A program made the translations under genes and the position numbers. This document shows positions 51,694 to 61,497 of a stretch of 64,000 bases of DNA, piece after piece; positions within the stretch are counted from its first letter, which is position 1, and every line of letters begins with the position of its first letter. Source of the DNA: Fibrobacter sp. (lineage in GTDB: Bacteria; Fibrobacterota; Fibrobacteria; Fibrobacterales; Fibrobacteraceae); the NCBI GenBank assembly GCA_024398815.1, contig JAKSIL010000008.1, positions 1 through 64,000 of the forward strand, in the 5' to 3' direction. Below the pieces are notes generated by a model. It saw only the letters and a program-made list of their open reading frames with translations, was not told where the DNA came from and made no database searches.

Positions 51694-54060
51694 CTAGAAC
51701 AGGAATCCGCCGAAGGTCACAATTACGCCTGCGAACACGACGCTCACCATGGTCATGAGCTTGATGAGAATGTTGAGCGAAGGGCCTGCGGTATCCTTGA
51801 ACGGGTCGCCAACGGTATCGCCCACGACGCCTGCCTTGTGCGCATCGGAGTGCTTGCCGCCGTAGTTCCCTTTTTCGATGAACTTCTTGGCATTGTCCCA
51901 GGCGCCGCCGGCGTTGTTGAGCATGGTCGCAAGCGCAAATCCGCAGGCAAGGCCGCCGGCGAGGAGTCCGAACACGCCCGCCACGCCCATCAGGAGCCCG
52001 ACGACCACAGGCACGATTACCGCCAACAGCGAAGGAATCACCATCTCCTTCTGCGCGCCGGTCGTAGAGATTTCAACGCAACGGCCGTAGTCGGGAGTGC
52101 CGGTACCGTCCATAATCCCAGGAATTTCGCGGAACTGGCGGCGCACTTCTTCGACCATGGCGGCAGCGGCACGGCCAACGGCCTTGATGGTGAGAGCGCA
52201 GAACACGAACGCCATCATGGCGCCGATGAACAAGCCGCCTAAAAGCATGGGGTTCATCAGATTCAAATTGTAGACCTGCATAAAGTCCATGTAATCGGCC
52301 TTAGCAGCGACAAGACCTACCAAGTCGCCGTTCTCGCCGATGGCGCGGACGCCGTCAGATAGAATCTTTGCGCCGGGGATGTTCGCAATGACCTGGGAAA
52401 GGTCGCCCGCCTGGTTCACGAACGCCACCTTGCCCGCATGATAGACGCCGCCGGCGCCATCGGCCAAGCGACCCAGCCATATCTTGATTTCTTCCACATA
52501 CGAAGCGAGGAGTGCCATGGCGGTAAGCGCGGCTGAACCGATGGCGAAACCCTTGCCCGTGGCAGCCGTCGTGTTGCCGAGCATATCGAGTTCGTCGGTT
52601 CTTTCGCGTACTTTCGCATCAAGGCCAGCCATTTCGGCGTTGCCACCGGCATTATCCGCGATGGGGCCAAACGCATCGGTTGCAAGCGTGATGCCTAGAG
52701 TCGAAAGCATGCCCACGGCCGCAAAACCGACGCCATAGAGCCCCATCGACATGTCGCTGAAACCGCCTGCGCAGCCAAAGGCCGCCACAATGCCTATGAC
52801 GATGGTAATCACCGGAAGCCCCGTCGAGAACATGCCCACCGAAATACCATCGATAATCGTGGTGGCCGCCCCGAGGCGAGCCTGGCCCGCAATGCCCTTG
52901 GTCGGCTTGTAGGCGTCAGAAGTATAGTATTCGGTGAATTGCCCTATAAGGACGCCCGCCACGAGGCCCGAAAGCACCGAGCCGAAAACGCCGAGCGAGA
53001 TAAGCCCCACCTTGACAAGCACCAGGAGCGCTATCAAAATCAACACGGAAGAGCCCAAAGTGCCTGTCAACAGCGAACGGAGAAGCGACTTGGTGTCGGC
53101 ATCTTCTTTTGTACGCACCATGTAAATGCCCACAAGCGAAAGCACGATGCCAATCGCCGCCACAATCATGGGCGAAATCACATAGCTGATGCCACCCGGA
53201 AGAGCTGCGCCCAGGGCCGCCGTCGCGAGGATGGAGCCGCAGTACGATTCGTAAAGATCGGCCCCCATGCCGGCCACGTCGCCCACGTTGTCGCCCACGT
53301 TGTCGGCGATGGTCGCCGGGTTGCGCGGATCGTCTTCAGGGATGCCCGCTTCCACCTTCCCTACCAAGTCGGCGCCCACATCGGCAGCCTTCGTGTAGAT
53401 GCCACCACCGACACGCGCAAACAGGGCCTGCAGCGAAGCGCCCATGCCAAACGTAAGCATGGTCGTCGTAATTTCCACCATCTTGGCGTGCGCCCAGGCT
53501 TCGTTTTGAACAAGCGAATCACTCCATGCGCCAAGCCCCAACTTGTTCGCAATGTCGGCACCGAATCCCCAGATGTTGCTATCATAGATATAGTTGAGCA
53601 AGAAGAACCAGGCCGAGATATCGACAAGTCCGAACCCGACAACCACAAGGCCCATCACGGCACCGCTGCGGAACGCCACCACAAGACCCTTGTTCAAGCT
53701 CGATATGGCGCCATTCGCGGTTCTGGAGCTCGCATAAGTGGCCGTTTTCATGCCGAGGAACCCGCAAAGGCCGCTAAAGAAGCCTCCCGTCAAGAACGCG
53801 ACAGGCACAAACGGGTTTTGAATTTTCGCTACCGCAAGAACGACGAACACAACAAACAGCACCGCGAAAACTATCGATACAGTCTTGTATTGCCGTTTTA
53901 GATAAGCGAACGCACCCACCCTTACAAAGTGGGCTATCGCCTTCATTTTTGTATCGCCATCGGGCTCGCGCTTCATGGCCCGATAAAAGTGGAATGCCAT
54001 GGCCAAAGCCACAAGAGCAGCTACTGGAACTAGAATCCAGTATATAGGAACGGAAAACAT
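51694..54060 (-). CDS. hppA: Membrane-bound ion-translocating pyrophosphatase, K+-dependent type
   Basis: 788 residues from the ATG at 54060 (GAGG upstream; a Met 23 codons earlier is less likely). About 16 helices. The active-site loops are complete: DVGADLVGKVEAGIPEDDPR, NPATIADNVGDNVGDVAGMG, and in the C-terminus a GDTVGDPFKDTAGPS-like segment. The residues that set cation dependence read NTTAATGKGF, the Ala form typical of K+-requiring enzymes; many of those pump Na+ or both Na+ and H+, so the pumped ion is open. It uses PPi hydrolysis to build ion gradient in the inner membrane, helpful in an energy-poor fermenter. Divergent from rel. Confidence 0.95.
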   Translation of the reverse strand: MFSVPIYWILVPVAALVALAMAFHFYRAMKREPDGDTKMKAIAHFVRVGAFAYLKRQYKTVSIVFAVLFVVFVVLAVAKIQNPFVPVAFLTGGFFSGLCGFLGMKTATYASSRTANGAISSLNKGLVVAFRSGAVMGLVVVGFGLVDISAWFFLLNYIYDSNIWGFGADIANKLGLGAWSDSLVQNEAWAHAKMVEITTTMLTFGMGASLQALFARVGGGIYTKAADVGADLVGKVEAGIPEDDPRNPATIADNVGDNVGDVAGMGADLYESYCGSILATAALGAALPGGISYVISPMIVAAIGIVLSLVGIYMVRTKEDADTKSLLRSLLTGTLGSSVLILIALLVLVKVGLISLGVFGSVLSGLVAGVLIGQFTEYYTSDAYKPTKGIAGQARLGAATTIIDGISVGMFSTGLPVITIVIGIVAAFGCAGGFSDMSMGLYGVGFAAVGMLSTLGITLATDAFGPIADNAGGNAEMAGLDAKVRERTDELDMLGNTTAATGKGFAIGSAALTAMALLASYVEEIKIWLGRLADGAGGVYHAGKVAFVNQAGDLSQVIANIPGAKILSDGVRAIGENGDLVGLVAAKADYMDFMQVYNLNLMNPMLLGGLFIGAMMAFVFCALTIKAVGRAAAAMVEEVRRQFREIPGIMDGTGTPDYGRCVEISTTGAQKEMVIPSLLAVIVPVVVGLLMGVAGVFGLLAGGLACGFALATMLNNAGGAWDNAKKFIEKGNYGGKHSDAHKAGVVGDTVGDPFKDTAGPSLNILIKLMTMVSVVFAGVIVTFGGFLF

Positions 54061-54224
54061 ACCAGCCTCAACAACAAAAAAAACAGATAAATTATTGAAA
54101 GGACCGCAAATCGCGTACAATACAGACAAACGGCAGGCTAGGCACGCTGAACGTGCTATAAATGAATTTACCTTGCTTTTTTAAGAAAATCCGAAAAAAT
54201 GTTTTTTTCATAGTAAGGGAAAGC

Positions 54225-54259
54225 AATATTCCAACTTGGAATATTTACTCCAAATTGGA
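54225..54259. promoter_or_regulatory. Paired TCCAAnTTGGA palindromes between hppA and rel
   Basis: 54225-54245 is a perfect 21-nt palindrome: arm AATATTCCAA, central C, then the reverse complement. 54249-54259 (TCCAA-A-TTGGA) repeats its core. The centres are 19 nt apart, about two helical turns, as expected for two dimers binding side by side. They lie 68-102 nt upstream of the rel ATG and 165-199 nt upstream of hppA. Confidence 0.55.
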
Positions 54260-54309
54260 ACCTTATTTTCGGCTTATTTTCGTAAAAAAAACGCAAATAG
54301 CCCCCATCA

Positions 54310-54315
54310 TATAAT
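54310..54315 (+). promoter_or_regulatory. Candidate -10 box of rel
   Basis: TATAAT ends 11 nt before the ATG at 54327. A start 6-8 nt downstream of it would leave a leader of only a few bases. No good -35 at 17 nt upstream. Confidence 0.35.
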
Positions 54316-54326
54316 ATATTGTAGCT

Positions 54327-56468
54327 ATGGACATGGCTCAGTTTACAACAAACCAAGAGCACATAGTCAGCGTGCTCCTAAGAAAGAATCCCGCTTTGAA
54401 CGAAGGGATCCTTAGGAATGCTATTGCCTTTATCGCCGATGCCCACGACGGACAGTACCGCAAAAGCGGCATGCCCTACACCGAGCACCCGTACGAAGTC
54501 GCCAAGATCCTCGCCGACTTGAAGCAGGACCAGGCCACGGTGCTTGCCGGGCTTTTGCACGACGTGGTCGAAGACACTCCTCACACATTGAAGGAAATCA
54601 CCGAAAAGTTCGGCGAAGACACAGCCTTCATGGTGGACGCCGTCACGAAGATTACCGCCGTTCAAGAAGCAAGCAAGACCGCCCAGAAGGCGGGCACCTA
54701 CAAGAAGCTCATCACGGCCATGGCGAAAGACCCTCGCGTGATCATGATTAAAATTGCAGACCGCATCCACAACATGCGCACCATGCAATACATGAAGCCC
54801 GAAAAGCGAAAGCTCATCGCCCAGGAAACGCTCGACATCTATGTGCCACTCACCCACCGCTTCGGCTTGTACAAGCTGAAAACGGAACTCGAAGACTTGA
54901 GCTTCAAGTACGTGAACCCGGTGGAATACCAGAAACTGGTGGACGCCCTTATCGAAGGCAAGGACAAGCGCGAAAAGTACGTGCAGTCCGTGATAGGGCC
55001 TTTGCAGATAAAGATGGCCCTCGAAGACTTCGACTGCACCATCCAGGGCCGCACCAAGAACATTTACAGCATCTACAACAAGATGCTCAGCCGAGACTGC
55101 CAGTTCGAAGACATCTTCGACATTTTCGCCATCCGCATCATCGTGGAGACCATCCCCGAATGCTACCTGGCGCTCGGATACGTCCACAACCTGTGGACCC
55201 CGATGCAGAGTCGTTTCAAGGACTACATCGCGACTCCGAAACCGAACCTTTACCAGAGCATCCACACCACAGTCATCGGCCCCGAAAACAAGATGGTCGA
55301 AGTGCAGATTCGCACCAAGGACATGGACCTGACCGCAGAAAAGGGATTCGCCGCACACTGGGCCTACAAGATGGAAACCCAGCACGAAGGCGAAGAACTG
55401 GCATGGCTAGACCACATGGTCAAGTTGCAATCCGAAATCGAGGACAGCAAGGAATACCTGGACTTCTTGAAGGTGGACCTGAAGCCCGAGGGCATGACCG
55501 TGTTTACGCCGAAAGGCGCTTCCGTCGAACTCCCCGAAGGCGCCATCGTCTTGGACTTCGCGTTCGCCGTGCATACGGAACTCGGCCTCCACTGCATTGG
55601 AGCCCGCATCAACGAAGAAGTGGTAAGCCTTGACAAGCCCGTACCCCACGGCGCCACCGTTCAAATCCTGAAAAGCCCGGCCCAGGAACCCAGCCCTGAA
55701 TGGCTCGACATGGTCAAAACCGTGAAAGCCAAACAGGAACTGCGCAAATGGATGAAGACAAGCATCGTGCAGCAGGCACATGACCTGGGCAAGGAAATTT
55801 GGACGCGCGAACTGCGCATGGCAAAAATCGAAAAAGAGAAACGTCCGAAGGAAGAGGACATCAACAAATACTTCGGCACAGCCAATCTCCAGGACTTTTA
55901 CGAACGCGTCGGACAGGGTGAACTTCCACTGCAGGACATCCACCGTTTCTTGACCGGCGAAGACATTCCCAAGGAAGGAACCGTGCTCCGCTTCTTCCCG
56001 ACATTCGGGAAGGACAAGAAGAGCACGACCCGCGACGACATGCCCTTGATGATTGGGCACGAAACCAGTTTGCTCATCCACTTTGCCACCTGTTGTGCGC
56101 CCGTGCCCGGCGACCAGATCATCGGTGTGATGAGACCCCAGATAGGCATCGAAGTCCATACCGTGGACTGTCCTTGTCTCAAGGACTTCCCCATAGAGCA
56201 GCAGCTGCCCGTAGATTGGAGTGCCGACGTGTCGAATCCGTTCACCACGCACCTCACCATCGATACGGACAACCGCAAGAACATCACCCTCGACATTTTG
56301 CAGGAACTCAAAAACTCAAACTTGATTCTCGAAAGAATGAGTGTCGCGAGCGTTCAGTATTCTGGAAGAATCCGCATGGAATTCAAGGCTTTCCGCAAGG
56401 AACAGGTAGATGCCGCCATGGCAAAGATTGAACAAATTAAAGGCGTAAGGAAGGTGACCAAGGCATGA
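54327..56468 (+). CDS. rel: Bifunctional (p)ppGpp synthetase/hydrolase (Rel/SpoT)
   Basis: 713 residues. HD hydrolase domain (about 25-180; GLLHDVVEDTP, KIADRIHNMRTM), synthetase domain (about 225-350; TKNIYSIYNKML, SRFKDYIATPKPNLYQSIHT, AEKGFAAHWAYK), TGS (about 390-455; VFTPKGASVELPEGAIVLDF), helical and zinc-finger-like region (ATCCAPVPGDQIIG) and C-terminal ACT (about 640-713). The RFKD motif and intact HD box fit a bifunctional enzyme rather than E. coli RelA (ExDD). It sets the stringent response. ATGs at 54327 and 54333 are both possible. It overlaps the next gene by 4 nt. Confidence 0.95.
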   Translation: MDMAQFTTNQEHIVSVLLRKNPALNEGILRNAIAFIADAHDGQYRKSGMPYTEHPYEVAKILADLKQDQATVLAGLLHDVVEDTPHTLKEITEKFGEDTAFMVDAVTKITAVQEASKTAQKAGTYKKLITAMAKDPRVIMIKIADRIHNMRTMQYMKPEKRKLIAQETLDIYVPLTHRFGLYKLKTELEDLSFKYVNPVEYQKLVDALIEGKDKREKYVQSVIGPLQIKMALEDFDCTIQGRTKNIYSIYNKMLSRDCQFEDIFDIFAIRIIVETIPECYLALGYVHNLWTPMQSRFKDYIATPKPNLYQSIHTTVIGPENKMVEVQIRTKDMDLTAEKGFAAHWAYKMETQHEGEELAWLDHMVKLQSEIEDSKEYLDFLKVDLKPEGMTVFTPKGASVELPEGAIVLDFAFAVHTELGLHCIGARINEEVVSLDKPVPHGATVQILKSPAQEPSPEWLDMVKTVKAKQELRKWMKTSIVQQAHDLGKEIWTRELRMAKIEKEKRPKEEDINKYFGTANLQDFYERVGQGELPLQDIHRFLTGEDIPKEGTVLRFFPTFGKDKKSTTRDDMPLMIGHETSLLIHFATCCAPVPGDQIIGVMRPQIGIEVHTVDCPCLKDFPIEQQLPVDWSADVSNPFTTHLTIDTDNRKNITLDILQELKNSNLILERMSVASVQYSGRIRMEFKAFRKEQVDAAMAKIEQIKGVRKVTKA

Positions 56469-57055
56469 TGACTCCTTTGCACCATAGCGATTACACTCTC
56501 AAGAATCGCGCTTTCAACTGTCGCATGCGCAACAGGTACTACGAAGAAGTGTACTATGCATTCAGATCCCTTCTGCCGGCCGATTCCACGGCGGACTCTA
56601 CGGGAAACGACATGGACCCGGCCTGGTTCCAGAATTTAAGCGAGCAAGTGCGCCAATACGAAAGGCTCATCACCAAATGTCTGGAATACGCACAGGCCGC
56701 CATCTTCTATGGAAAGGCCGATTACGCCACGCTTTACTCCAAGGACAAGCGCTGGGGTATTTTGCAAGAAGAAATATTCCTCGTCCACTTTTTGCAGGAA
56801 CTGCTTTCGACCATTCACTACATCATCACGAGAATCGATACAGACCAGATGTTGCAGAAATGGAGCACATCCATCCAGGACATGAAGGCAAAGCCCGTGG
56901 GCAACGGATTCGTGAGTTCCATCCAGGAAAAACTCTCGGCCATGTCGGCGGCGACCATCGAGGAATTCAAGGATTTGCTGAAGCACGTTCTCGACAGGTT
57001 CCAGATTGGCAATACGTTGTTCGGAACCGTCCAGGAACTGCAGAACTTCTATTAG
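56465..57055 (+). CDS. Helical protein of unknown function, coupled to rel
   Basis: 196 residues. The ATG overlaps the rel stop (ATGA), so the two are translated together. The protein is all-helical and without signal peptide or membrane segment: RNRYYEEVYYAFRSLL, then a short Ser/Asp loop (ADSTADSTGNDMD), then long amphipathic helices (QVRQYERLITKCLEYAQAAI, FLQELLSTIHYIITRI, IEEFKDLLKHVLDRFQIG). No known domain recognised. Tight coupling suggests a role linked to Rel or its regulation, but that is inference only. About 80 bp separates it from nuoA. Confidence 0.75.
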   Translation: MMTPLHHSDYTLKNRAFNCRMRNRYYEEVYYAFRSLLPADSTADSTGNDMDPAWFQNLSEQVRQYERLITKCLEYAQAAIFYGKADYATLYSKDKRWGILQEEIFLVHFLQELLSTIHYIITRIDTDQMLQKWSTSIQDMKAKPVGNGFVSSIQEKLSAMSAATIEEFKDLLKHVLDRFQIGNTLFGTVQELQNFY

Positions 57056-57135
57056 CAGGTGTCGGTGTTTGGTTGTTGAAGTTTAGGTGTTAGGTGCGGG
57101 ATGCAAGGAGAATTTTTTAGGTTGTAGGTAAGGAA

Positions 57136-57516
57136 ATGTCCGAATATATAATTCTATCGATATTTTTATTCCTCGGTGCGTTCATTGCTGCGGCGGCTAC
57201 CATTACAGGACTGCTGCTCGGCTACCGCACCAAAAAGACCAAGAACAAGATGGCCCCGTACGAATGCGGCATGGAGACCATCGGAAATGCGCGCATCCAG
57301 TTCAAGGTGGGCTACTACCTGTTCGCGCTTTTGTTCCTCGTGTTCGATATCGAAGCGCTGTTTTTGTTCCCCGTGATGATGAACTTCAAGGAAATCATGG
57401 CGGGCCATACGGCGCTCTCCCCTACGATTGTGATTGTTGACCTTGTGATATTCATTGCCATTCTCGTGTCGGGCCTTGCCTACGCCTGGAAAAAAGGAAT
57501 TCTCAAATGGGAATAG
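57136..57516 (+). CDS. nuoA: Complex I subunit A
   Basis: 126 residues with three membrane helices. Family signature: [13 protein letters not shown] (Cys loop), [20 protein letters not shown]. It forms the hinge between the membrane and peripheral arms, near the quinone site. It overlaps the nuoBC start by 10 nt. First gene of the complex I operon; AAGGA lies close to the ATG, after a TAGGTGTTAGGT-like repetitive spacer (57056-57130). Confidence 0.93.
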   Translation: MSEYIILSIFLFLGAFIAAAATITGLLLGYRTKKTKNKMAPYECGMETIGNARIQFKVGYYLFALLFLVFDIEALFLFPVMMNFKEIMAGHTALSPTIVIVDLVIFIAILVSGLAYAWKKGILKWE

Positions 57517-58766
57517 TGAATTTTGCACCGAAGATTTTAGACCCGATTCCCGGCGGAAAGTATGTGGTGAACGCCATAGACTACGTGGTGAACTGGGCTC
57601 GCGCCAACTCCATTTGGCCACTTACCTACGGAACCAGCTGCTGCGCCATCGAAATGATGTCAAGTTCCATGGCCCGTTACGACATCGCCCGCTTTGGAAG
57701 CGAAGTGTTCCGCAGTTCCCCGAGACAGGCGGACCTTTTCATTTTGGCTGGTACGATTACCCGCCGCATGGCCCCTGCCATCCAGATGCTGTGGGAACAG
57801 ATTCCAGGTCCCAAGTACGTGATTGCCATGGGCGCCTGCACCATTAGCGGCGGCCCCTTCATTTACGACAACTATTCCGTGGTGCGCGGCGCGCAGAACC
57901 TGATTCCCGTGGACGTATTCGTCCCTGGCTGCCCGCCCCGCCCCGAAGCGCTTTTCCACGGGCTCCTGACGCTCCGCGAAAAGATTCTCAAAGAAACCTG
58001 CCGCAGTCCGTGGCACGAAGGCGAACCGAAGGACGTTTCCACAATGGACCGCTACCGCGAGGCAGCGAACACATGGGCGGCCCTCGAACGCATGAAAGAC
58101 GAGGAGATGGCCGAGGCCCGCGCCAAGTTCAAGGAAGAAAATCCTGACTACAAATCCACTTTCAAGCCCGTGCGTCTTAAAAAGGAAGACTTCCCCGAAG
58201 TGGAACGCGTTCCGTTCAAGCGTCTGGGCCTTACGCAGGTGGAACTCTTCGAAAAACTCCGCGCCAAGTTCCCGAAGGTGACGGTGCACACGCACAGCGA
58301 AGACCCGATAGAGACCGTCGTCGCGAGCATGCCCGCCGACCGTCCGCTCGAAGTGATGGTGGAACCGGAAGAGTACCTTTCCATCGTGGAATTCGTGAAG
58401 AACGATCCCGAGTTCAAGATGAACTACCTGATCGACGTCACGGCCATTGACTACGACGACCACTTCGACATGGTCACGCAACTCCGCAGTTTAAACATTG
58501 GCCACAAGATTTTCCTTTGCGTGCAACTCAAGAAGGACTTCAGCATCGACGAAGAAAAGCGCGCCACATCGCTTTTGGCAAGCGTGCCTTCCATCAGTCA
58601 CCTGTACCCGGCAGCGGAATTCAAGGAACGCGAAGTCTACGACATGTTCGGAATCAACTTCGAAGGCCATCCGGACCTTCGCCGCATATTCCTGGACAAG
58701 GACTTTGTCGGATTCCCGCTCCGCAAGGACTTCACCCACCCGGAAATGATTAGGAGGCCCGTATGA
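57507..58766 (+). CDS. nuoBC: Complex I subunits B and C, fused
   Basis: 419 residues. Residues 1-170 are NuoB, with the N2 cluster ligands in [24 protein letters not shown] and [15 protein letters not shown] charged helical linker (about 180-240; [18 protein letters not shown]) leads to NuoC (245-419) with the signature [20 protein letters not shown]. NuoB carries electrons to quinone; NuoC stabilises the arm. A NuoB-NuoC fusion is uncommon (NuoCD fusions are better known). It overlaps nuoA by 10 nt and nuoD by 4 nt. Confidence 0.93.
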   Translation: MGIVNFAPKILDPIPGGKYVVNAIDYVVNWARANSIWPLTYGTSCCAIEMMSSSMARYDIARFGSEVFRSSPRQADLFILAGTITRRMAPAIQMLWEQIPGPKYVIAMGACTISGGPFIYDNYSVVRGAQNLIPVDVFVPGCPPRPEALFHGLLTLREKILKETCRSPWHEGEPKDVSTMDRYREAANTWAALERMKDEEMAEARAKFKEENPDYKSTFKPVRLKKEDFPEVERVPFKRLGLTQVELFEKLRAKFPKVTVHTHSEDPIETVVASMPADRPLEVMVEPEEYLSIVEFVKNDPEFKMNYLIDVTAIDYDDHFDMVTQLRSLNIGHKIFLCVQLKKDFSIDEEKRATSLLASVPSISHLYPAAEFKEREVYDMFGINFEGHPDLRRIFLDKDFVGFPLRKDFTHPEMIRRPV

Positions 58767-59899
58767 GTCAACTTCCTCCGGGATTCCGCATTACCCGCGA
58801 AACGAATACCGACGAATTTTTCATCAACATGGGTCCGCAGCACCCGAGTACGCACGGCGCTTTGCGACTCACGCTCCGGATGGACGGCGAAACCATTATC
58901 GAACTTGTTCCGCATTTTGGCTACATCCACCGCGGCATGGAAAAGCAGGCCGAGTCGATGACCTACCTGCAGTACATCGCGCTTTCGGACCGTCAGGACT
59001 ACCTGACCGCCATCCAGAACAACCTGGGCGTGGTCATCGCCCTCGAAAAGGGCATGAACGTGGGCGTTCCCGAAAAGGCGGAATACATCCGCGTGATGCT
59101 CCAGGAACTGGGTCGCATTGCAAGCCACCTGGTGTTCTTCGGCTGCTTCGGCGGCGACTTGGGCGGACAGACTTGCCTCTTGTTCGGCTTCAAGGAACGC
59201 GAAATGATTCACGACATCCTCGAAGAAGTCACGGGTTCGCGCCTCACGACGAACTTCTTCAGGCCGGGTGGATCCCGCTACGACGTTCCCGACACGTTCA
59301 TCCCGCGCGTCAAGGATTTCCTCGACCACCTGGAAGATTCCATGCGCGACTACGAAAGGTTCCTTTCCAAGAACATCATTGTGCAGGAACGCAGCATCGG
59401 CATCGGCGTGCTCAGCAAAGAAGACGCCATCGCCTACGGATGCTCGGGGCCCGTGCTCCGCGCTAGCGGTGTGGAGTTCGACGTGCGTCGCGCCAACCCC
59501 TACAGCATTTACGACCAGTTCGATTTCGATATTCCGACAGCCAAGAACGGCGACTGCTACGACCGCTACAACGTGCGCATCGCAGAAATCCACGAGTCCA
59601 TGAAAATCCTGCGCCAGTGCATAGACAAGTTCCCCAAGGAAGGCGCCTGGCGTAGCAAGGAAAAGCCGGTGCGACTCCCCGTGGGCCGCTACTACAGCGA
59701 AATCGAAACCGCGAAGGGGCTCTACGCCACCTACGTGGTTGCCGCCACCACAGGCGACAAGCCTTACCGCATACACACTCGCGGTCCGAGTTTCCCGCAT
59801 ATCGGCGCCCTCAACAAGATGTGCCAGGGCCACAAGATTTCGGACCTCGTGACCATCATGGCAACCCTTGACCCCGTAATTCCGGAAATTGACAGGTAG
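58763..59899 (+). CDS. nuoD: Complex I subunit D (49-kDa homologue)
   Basis: 378 residues. Signatures: [47 protein letters not shown], and the C-terminal [20 protein letters not shown] and DPVIPEIDR. It lines the quinone pocket with NuoB; the His of GPQHPSTHG and the Tyr of [15 protein letters not shown] segments belong to that site in well-studied enzymes. ATGA overlap with nuoBC, 3 nt before nuoH. Confidence 0.96.
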   Translation: MSQLPPGFRITRETNTDEFFINMGPQHPSTHGALRLTLRMDGETIIELVPHFGYIHRGMEKQAESMTYLQYIALSDRQDYLTAIQNNLGVVIALEKGMNVGVPEKAEYIRVMLQELGRIASHLVFFGCFGGDLGGQTCLLFGFKEREMIHDILEEVTGSRLTTNFFRPGGSRYDVPDTFIPRVKDFLDHLEDSMRDYERFLSKNIIVQERSIGIGVLSKEDAIAYGCSGPVLRASGVEFDVRRANPYSIYDQFDFDIPTAKNGDCYDRYNVRIAEIHESMKILRQCIDKFPKEGAWRSKEKPVRLPVGRYYSEIETAKGLYATYVVAATTGDKPYRIHTRGPSFPHIGALNKMCQGHKISDLVTIMATLDPVIPEIDR

Positions 59900-59902
59900 C
59901 CT

Positions 59903-61024
59903 ATGTTTGTACCCTCCATTACAAATCCCATTGGCGACTTCGTTCGCGATATCGTGCCCCGCCTGGCCGAATACCTGCCGGCAAGCATCCAGAGCGATAC
60001 GCTCAACAGCATCGTCGCATTCCTCGTGAACGCGCTCATCTGCGTTATCGCCGTCTGCGCGGTGAACATCGGCTCGGCACCCATCCTCATCTACATGGAA
60101 CGCAAAGTCTGCGCCCACGTGCAATGCCGACTCGGCCCCATGCGCCTCGGCTGGCACGGAACAATCCAGACCATCGCCGACGTCTTGAAGATGCTCTTCA
60201 AGGAAGTGTACGCCCCGAGCGGCGCCGACAAGTTGATGTTCTACCTGGCACCGCTTATCGTGTTGATTGCCCCCTTCATCGTCTGCGCATTGATCCCGTT
60301 CGGTCGCAACTTGGTGGTGGCAGACGTCTCGATGGGCATTCCCTTGATTATCGCGGTGAACGGCTTTGGCGTGCTCGGCATCTTGCTTGGCGGCTGGAGC
60401 AGCAACAACAAGTATTCGCTCTTGGGAGCCCTCCGCAGCGGCGCCCAGATGATCAGTTACGAAATCTCGTTCGCGATGATTCTCCTGTTCGTGGTGATGA
60501 TCTCGGGTTCGACGAACCTCATGAGCATTACCATGGGCCAAGAAGGCACGATTCTCGACTGGTGGATTTTCAAGATTCCCGTTCTTGGATTCATCGCCTT
60601 CATCCTGTTCTTTATTTCGAGTACCGCCGAAATGAACCGCGCTCCCTTCGACATCGCCGAAGCGGAACAGGAACTGACCGGCGGCTACCACACCGAATAC
60701 AACGGCACGCCGTTTGCCATGTTCTACCTCGCAGAATACATTGCGCTCGTGACGAACTCGGCCTTGGCGGTCACTTGCTTCCTGGGCGGATTCCTGCCGC
60801 CTTGCATCGGCATTGCCGCAGTGGACAACTATCTGAATATGGTTCCTGGAGTCATTTGGTTCTTTGCGAAGGTCTATTTCATGATCTGGTGCTACATGAT
60901 GGTACGCTGGACATTCGTACGCCCGCGCGTGGACCAGTTGATGGATTTCGAATGGAAGTTCCTTTTGCCCGTCAACCTTGTCTTGCTCGTTGCAGGAGCA
61001 GCGTACATCGTTGTCTTTAATTAG
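59903..61024 (+). CDS. nuoH: Complex I subunit H
   Basis: 373 residues with eight or more helices. Family motifs: ILIYMERKVCAHVQCRLGPM (a modified ERKxxxxxQxRxGP), YEISFAMILLFVVM, AEMNRAPFDIAEAEQELTGG and HTEYNGTPFAMFYLAEY. The acidic loop (EAEQELTGG) links quinone reduction to ion pumping. It starts 3 nt after nuoD and ends 11 nt before nuoI. Confidence 0.95.
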   Translation: MFVPSITNPIGDFVRDIVPRLAEYLPASIQSDTLNSIVAFLVNALICVIAVCAVNIGSAPILIYMERKVCAHVQCRLGPMRLGWHGTIQTIADVLKMLFKEVYAPSGADKLMFYLAPLIVLIAPFIVCALIPFGRNLVVADVSMGIPLIIAVNGFGVLGILLGGWSSNNKYSLLGALRSGAQMISYEISFAMILLFVVMISGSTNLMSITMGQEGTILDWWIFKIPVLGFIAFILFFISSTAEMNRAPFDIAEAEQELTGGYHTEYNGTPFAMFYLAEYIALVTNSALAVTCFLGGFLPPCIGIAAVDNYLNMVPGVIWFFAKVYFMIWCYMMVRWTFVRPRVDQLMDFEWKFLLPVNLVLLVAGAAYIVVFN

Positions 61025-61035
61025 TAGAGAGTTGT

Positions 61036-61497
61036 ATGACTTTACTTCAATATTTTAAACGCTATTTCAAACGGTGCATCACGGGCCCCTGGAGCCTGAT
61101 GTGCGGGCTTTCCGTTTCGCTCAAGTATTTCTTTAGCCCCAAGCGAATCGTCACGGAACAGTATCCCGAAAATAGAAAGACCTTGAAAATGCACGAACGC
61201 TTCCGCGGTCGCCTGCAGATGATCGAGGACGAAGAGGGCAACAACCACTGCACCGCCTGTGGCATGTGCGAACGCGCCTGCCCGAACGCAAGCATCAACG
61301 TTCTCCCCACGAAGAACATCGCCGACAAGAAGGTGCTCGGCCGATATGTTTACCATTTTGCGAGCTGCACCCAGTGCGGCCTTTGCGTAGAGGCGTGCCC
61401 CTTCGGTGCCATCCGCATGGCTCCTGAATTCGAAGTTGCCACTACGGACCCGAATACGCTCGAAATGATTTTGAACAAGAAGGAGGGACAAGGCTAA
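61036..61497 (+). CDS. nuoI: Complex I subunit I (two [4Fe-4S] ferredoxin)
   Basis: 153 residues. Two complete CxxCxxCxxxCP motifs: CTACGMCERACP and CTQCGLCVEACPFGAIRM, binding clusters N6a and N6b. The N-terminal helix LIVxxx region (TGPWSLMCGLSVSLKYFF) packs on the membrane arm. Without NuoEFG in the operon, this subunit could take electrons straight from a ferredoxin-like donor. It overlaps nuoJ by 1 nt (TAATG). Confidence 0.95.
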   Translation: MTLLQYFKRYFKRCITGPWSLMCGLSVSLKYFFSPKRIVTEQYPENRKTLKMHERFRGRLQMIEDEEGNNHCTACGMCERACPNASINVLPTKNIADKKVLGRYVYHFASCTQCGLCVEACPFGAIRMAPEFEVATTDPNTLEMILNKKEGQG

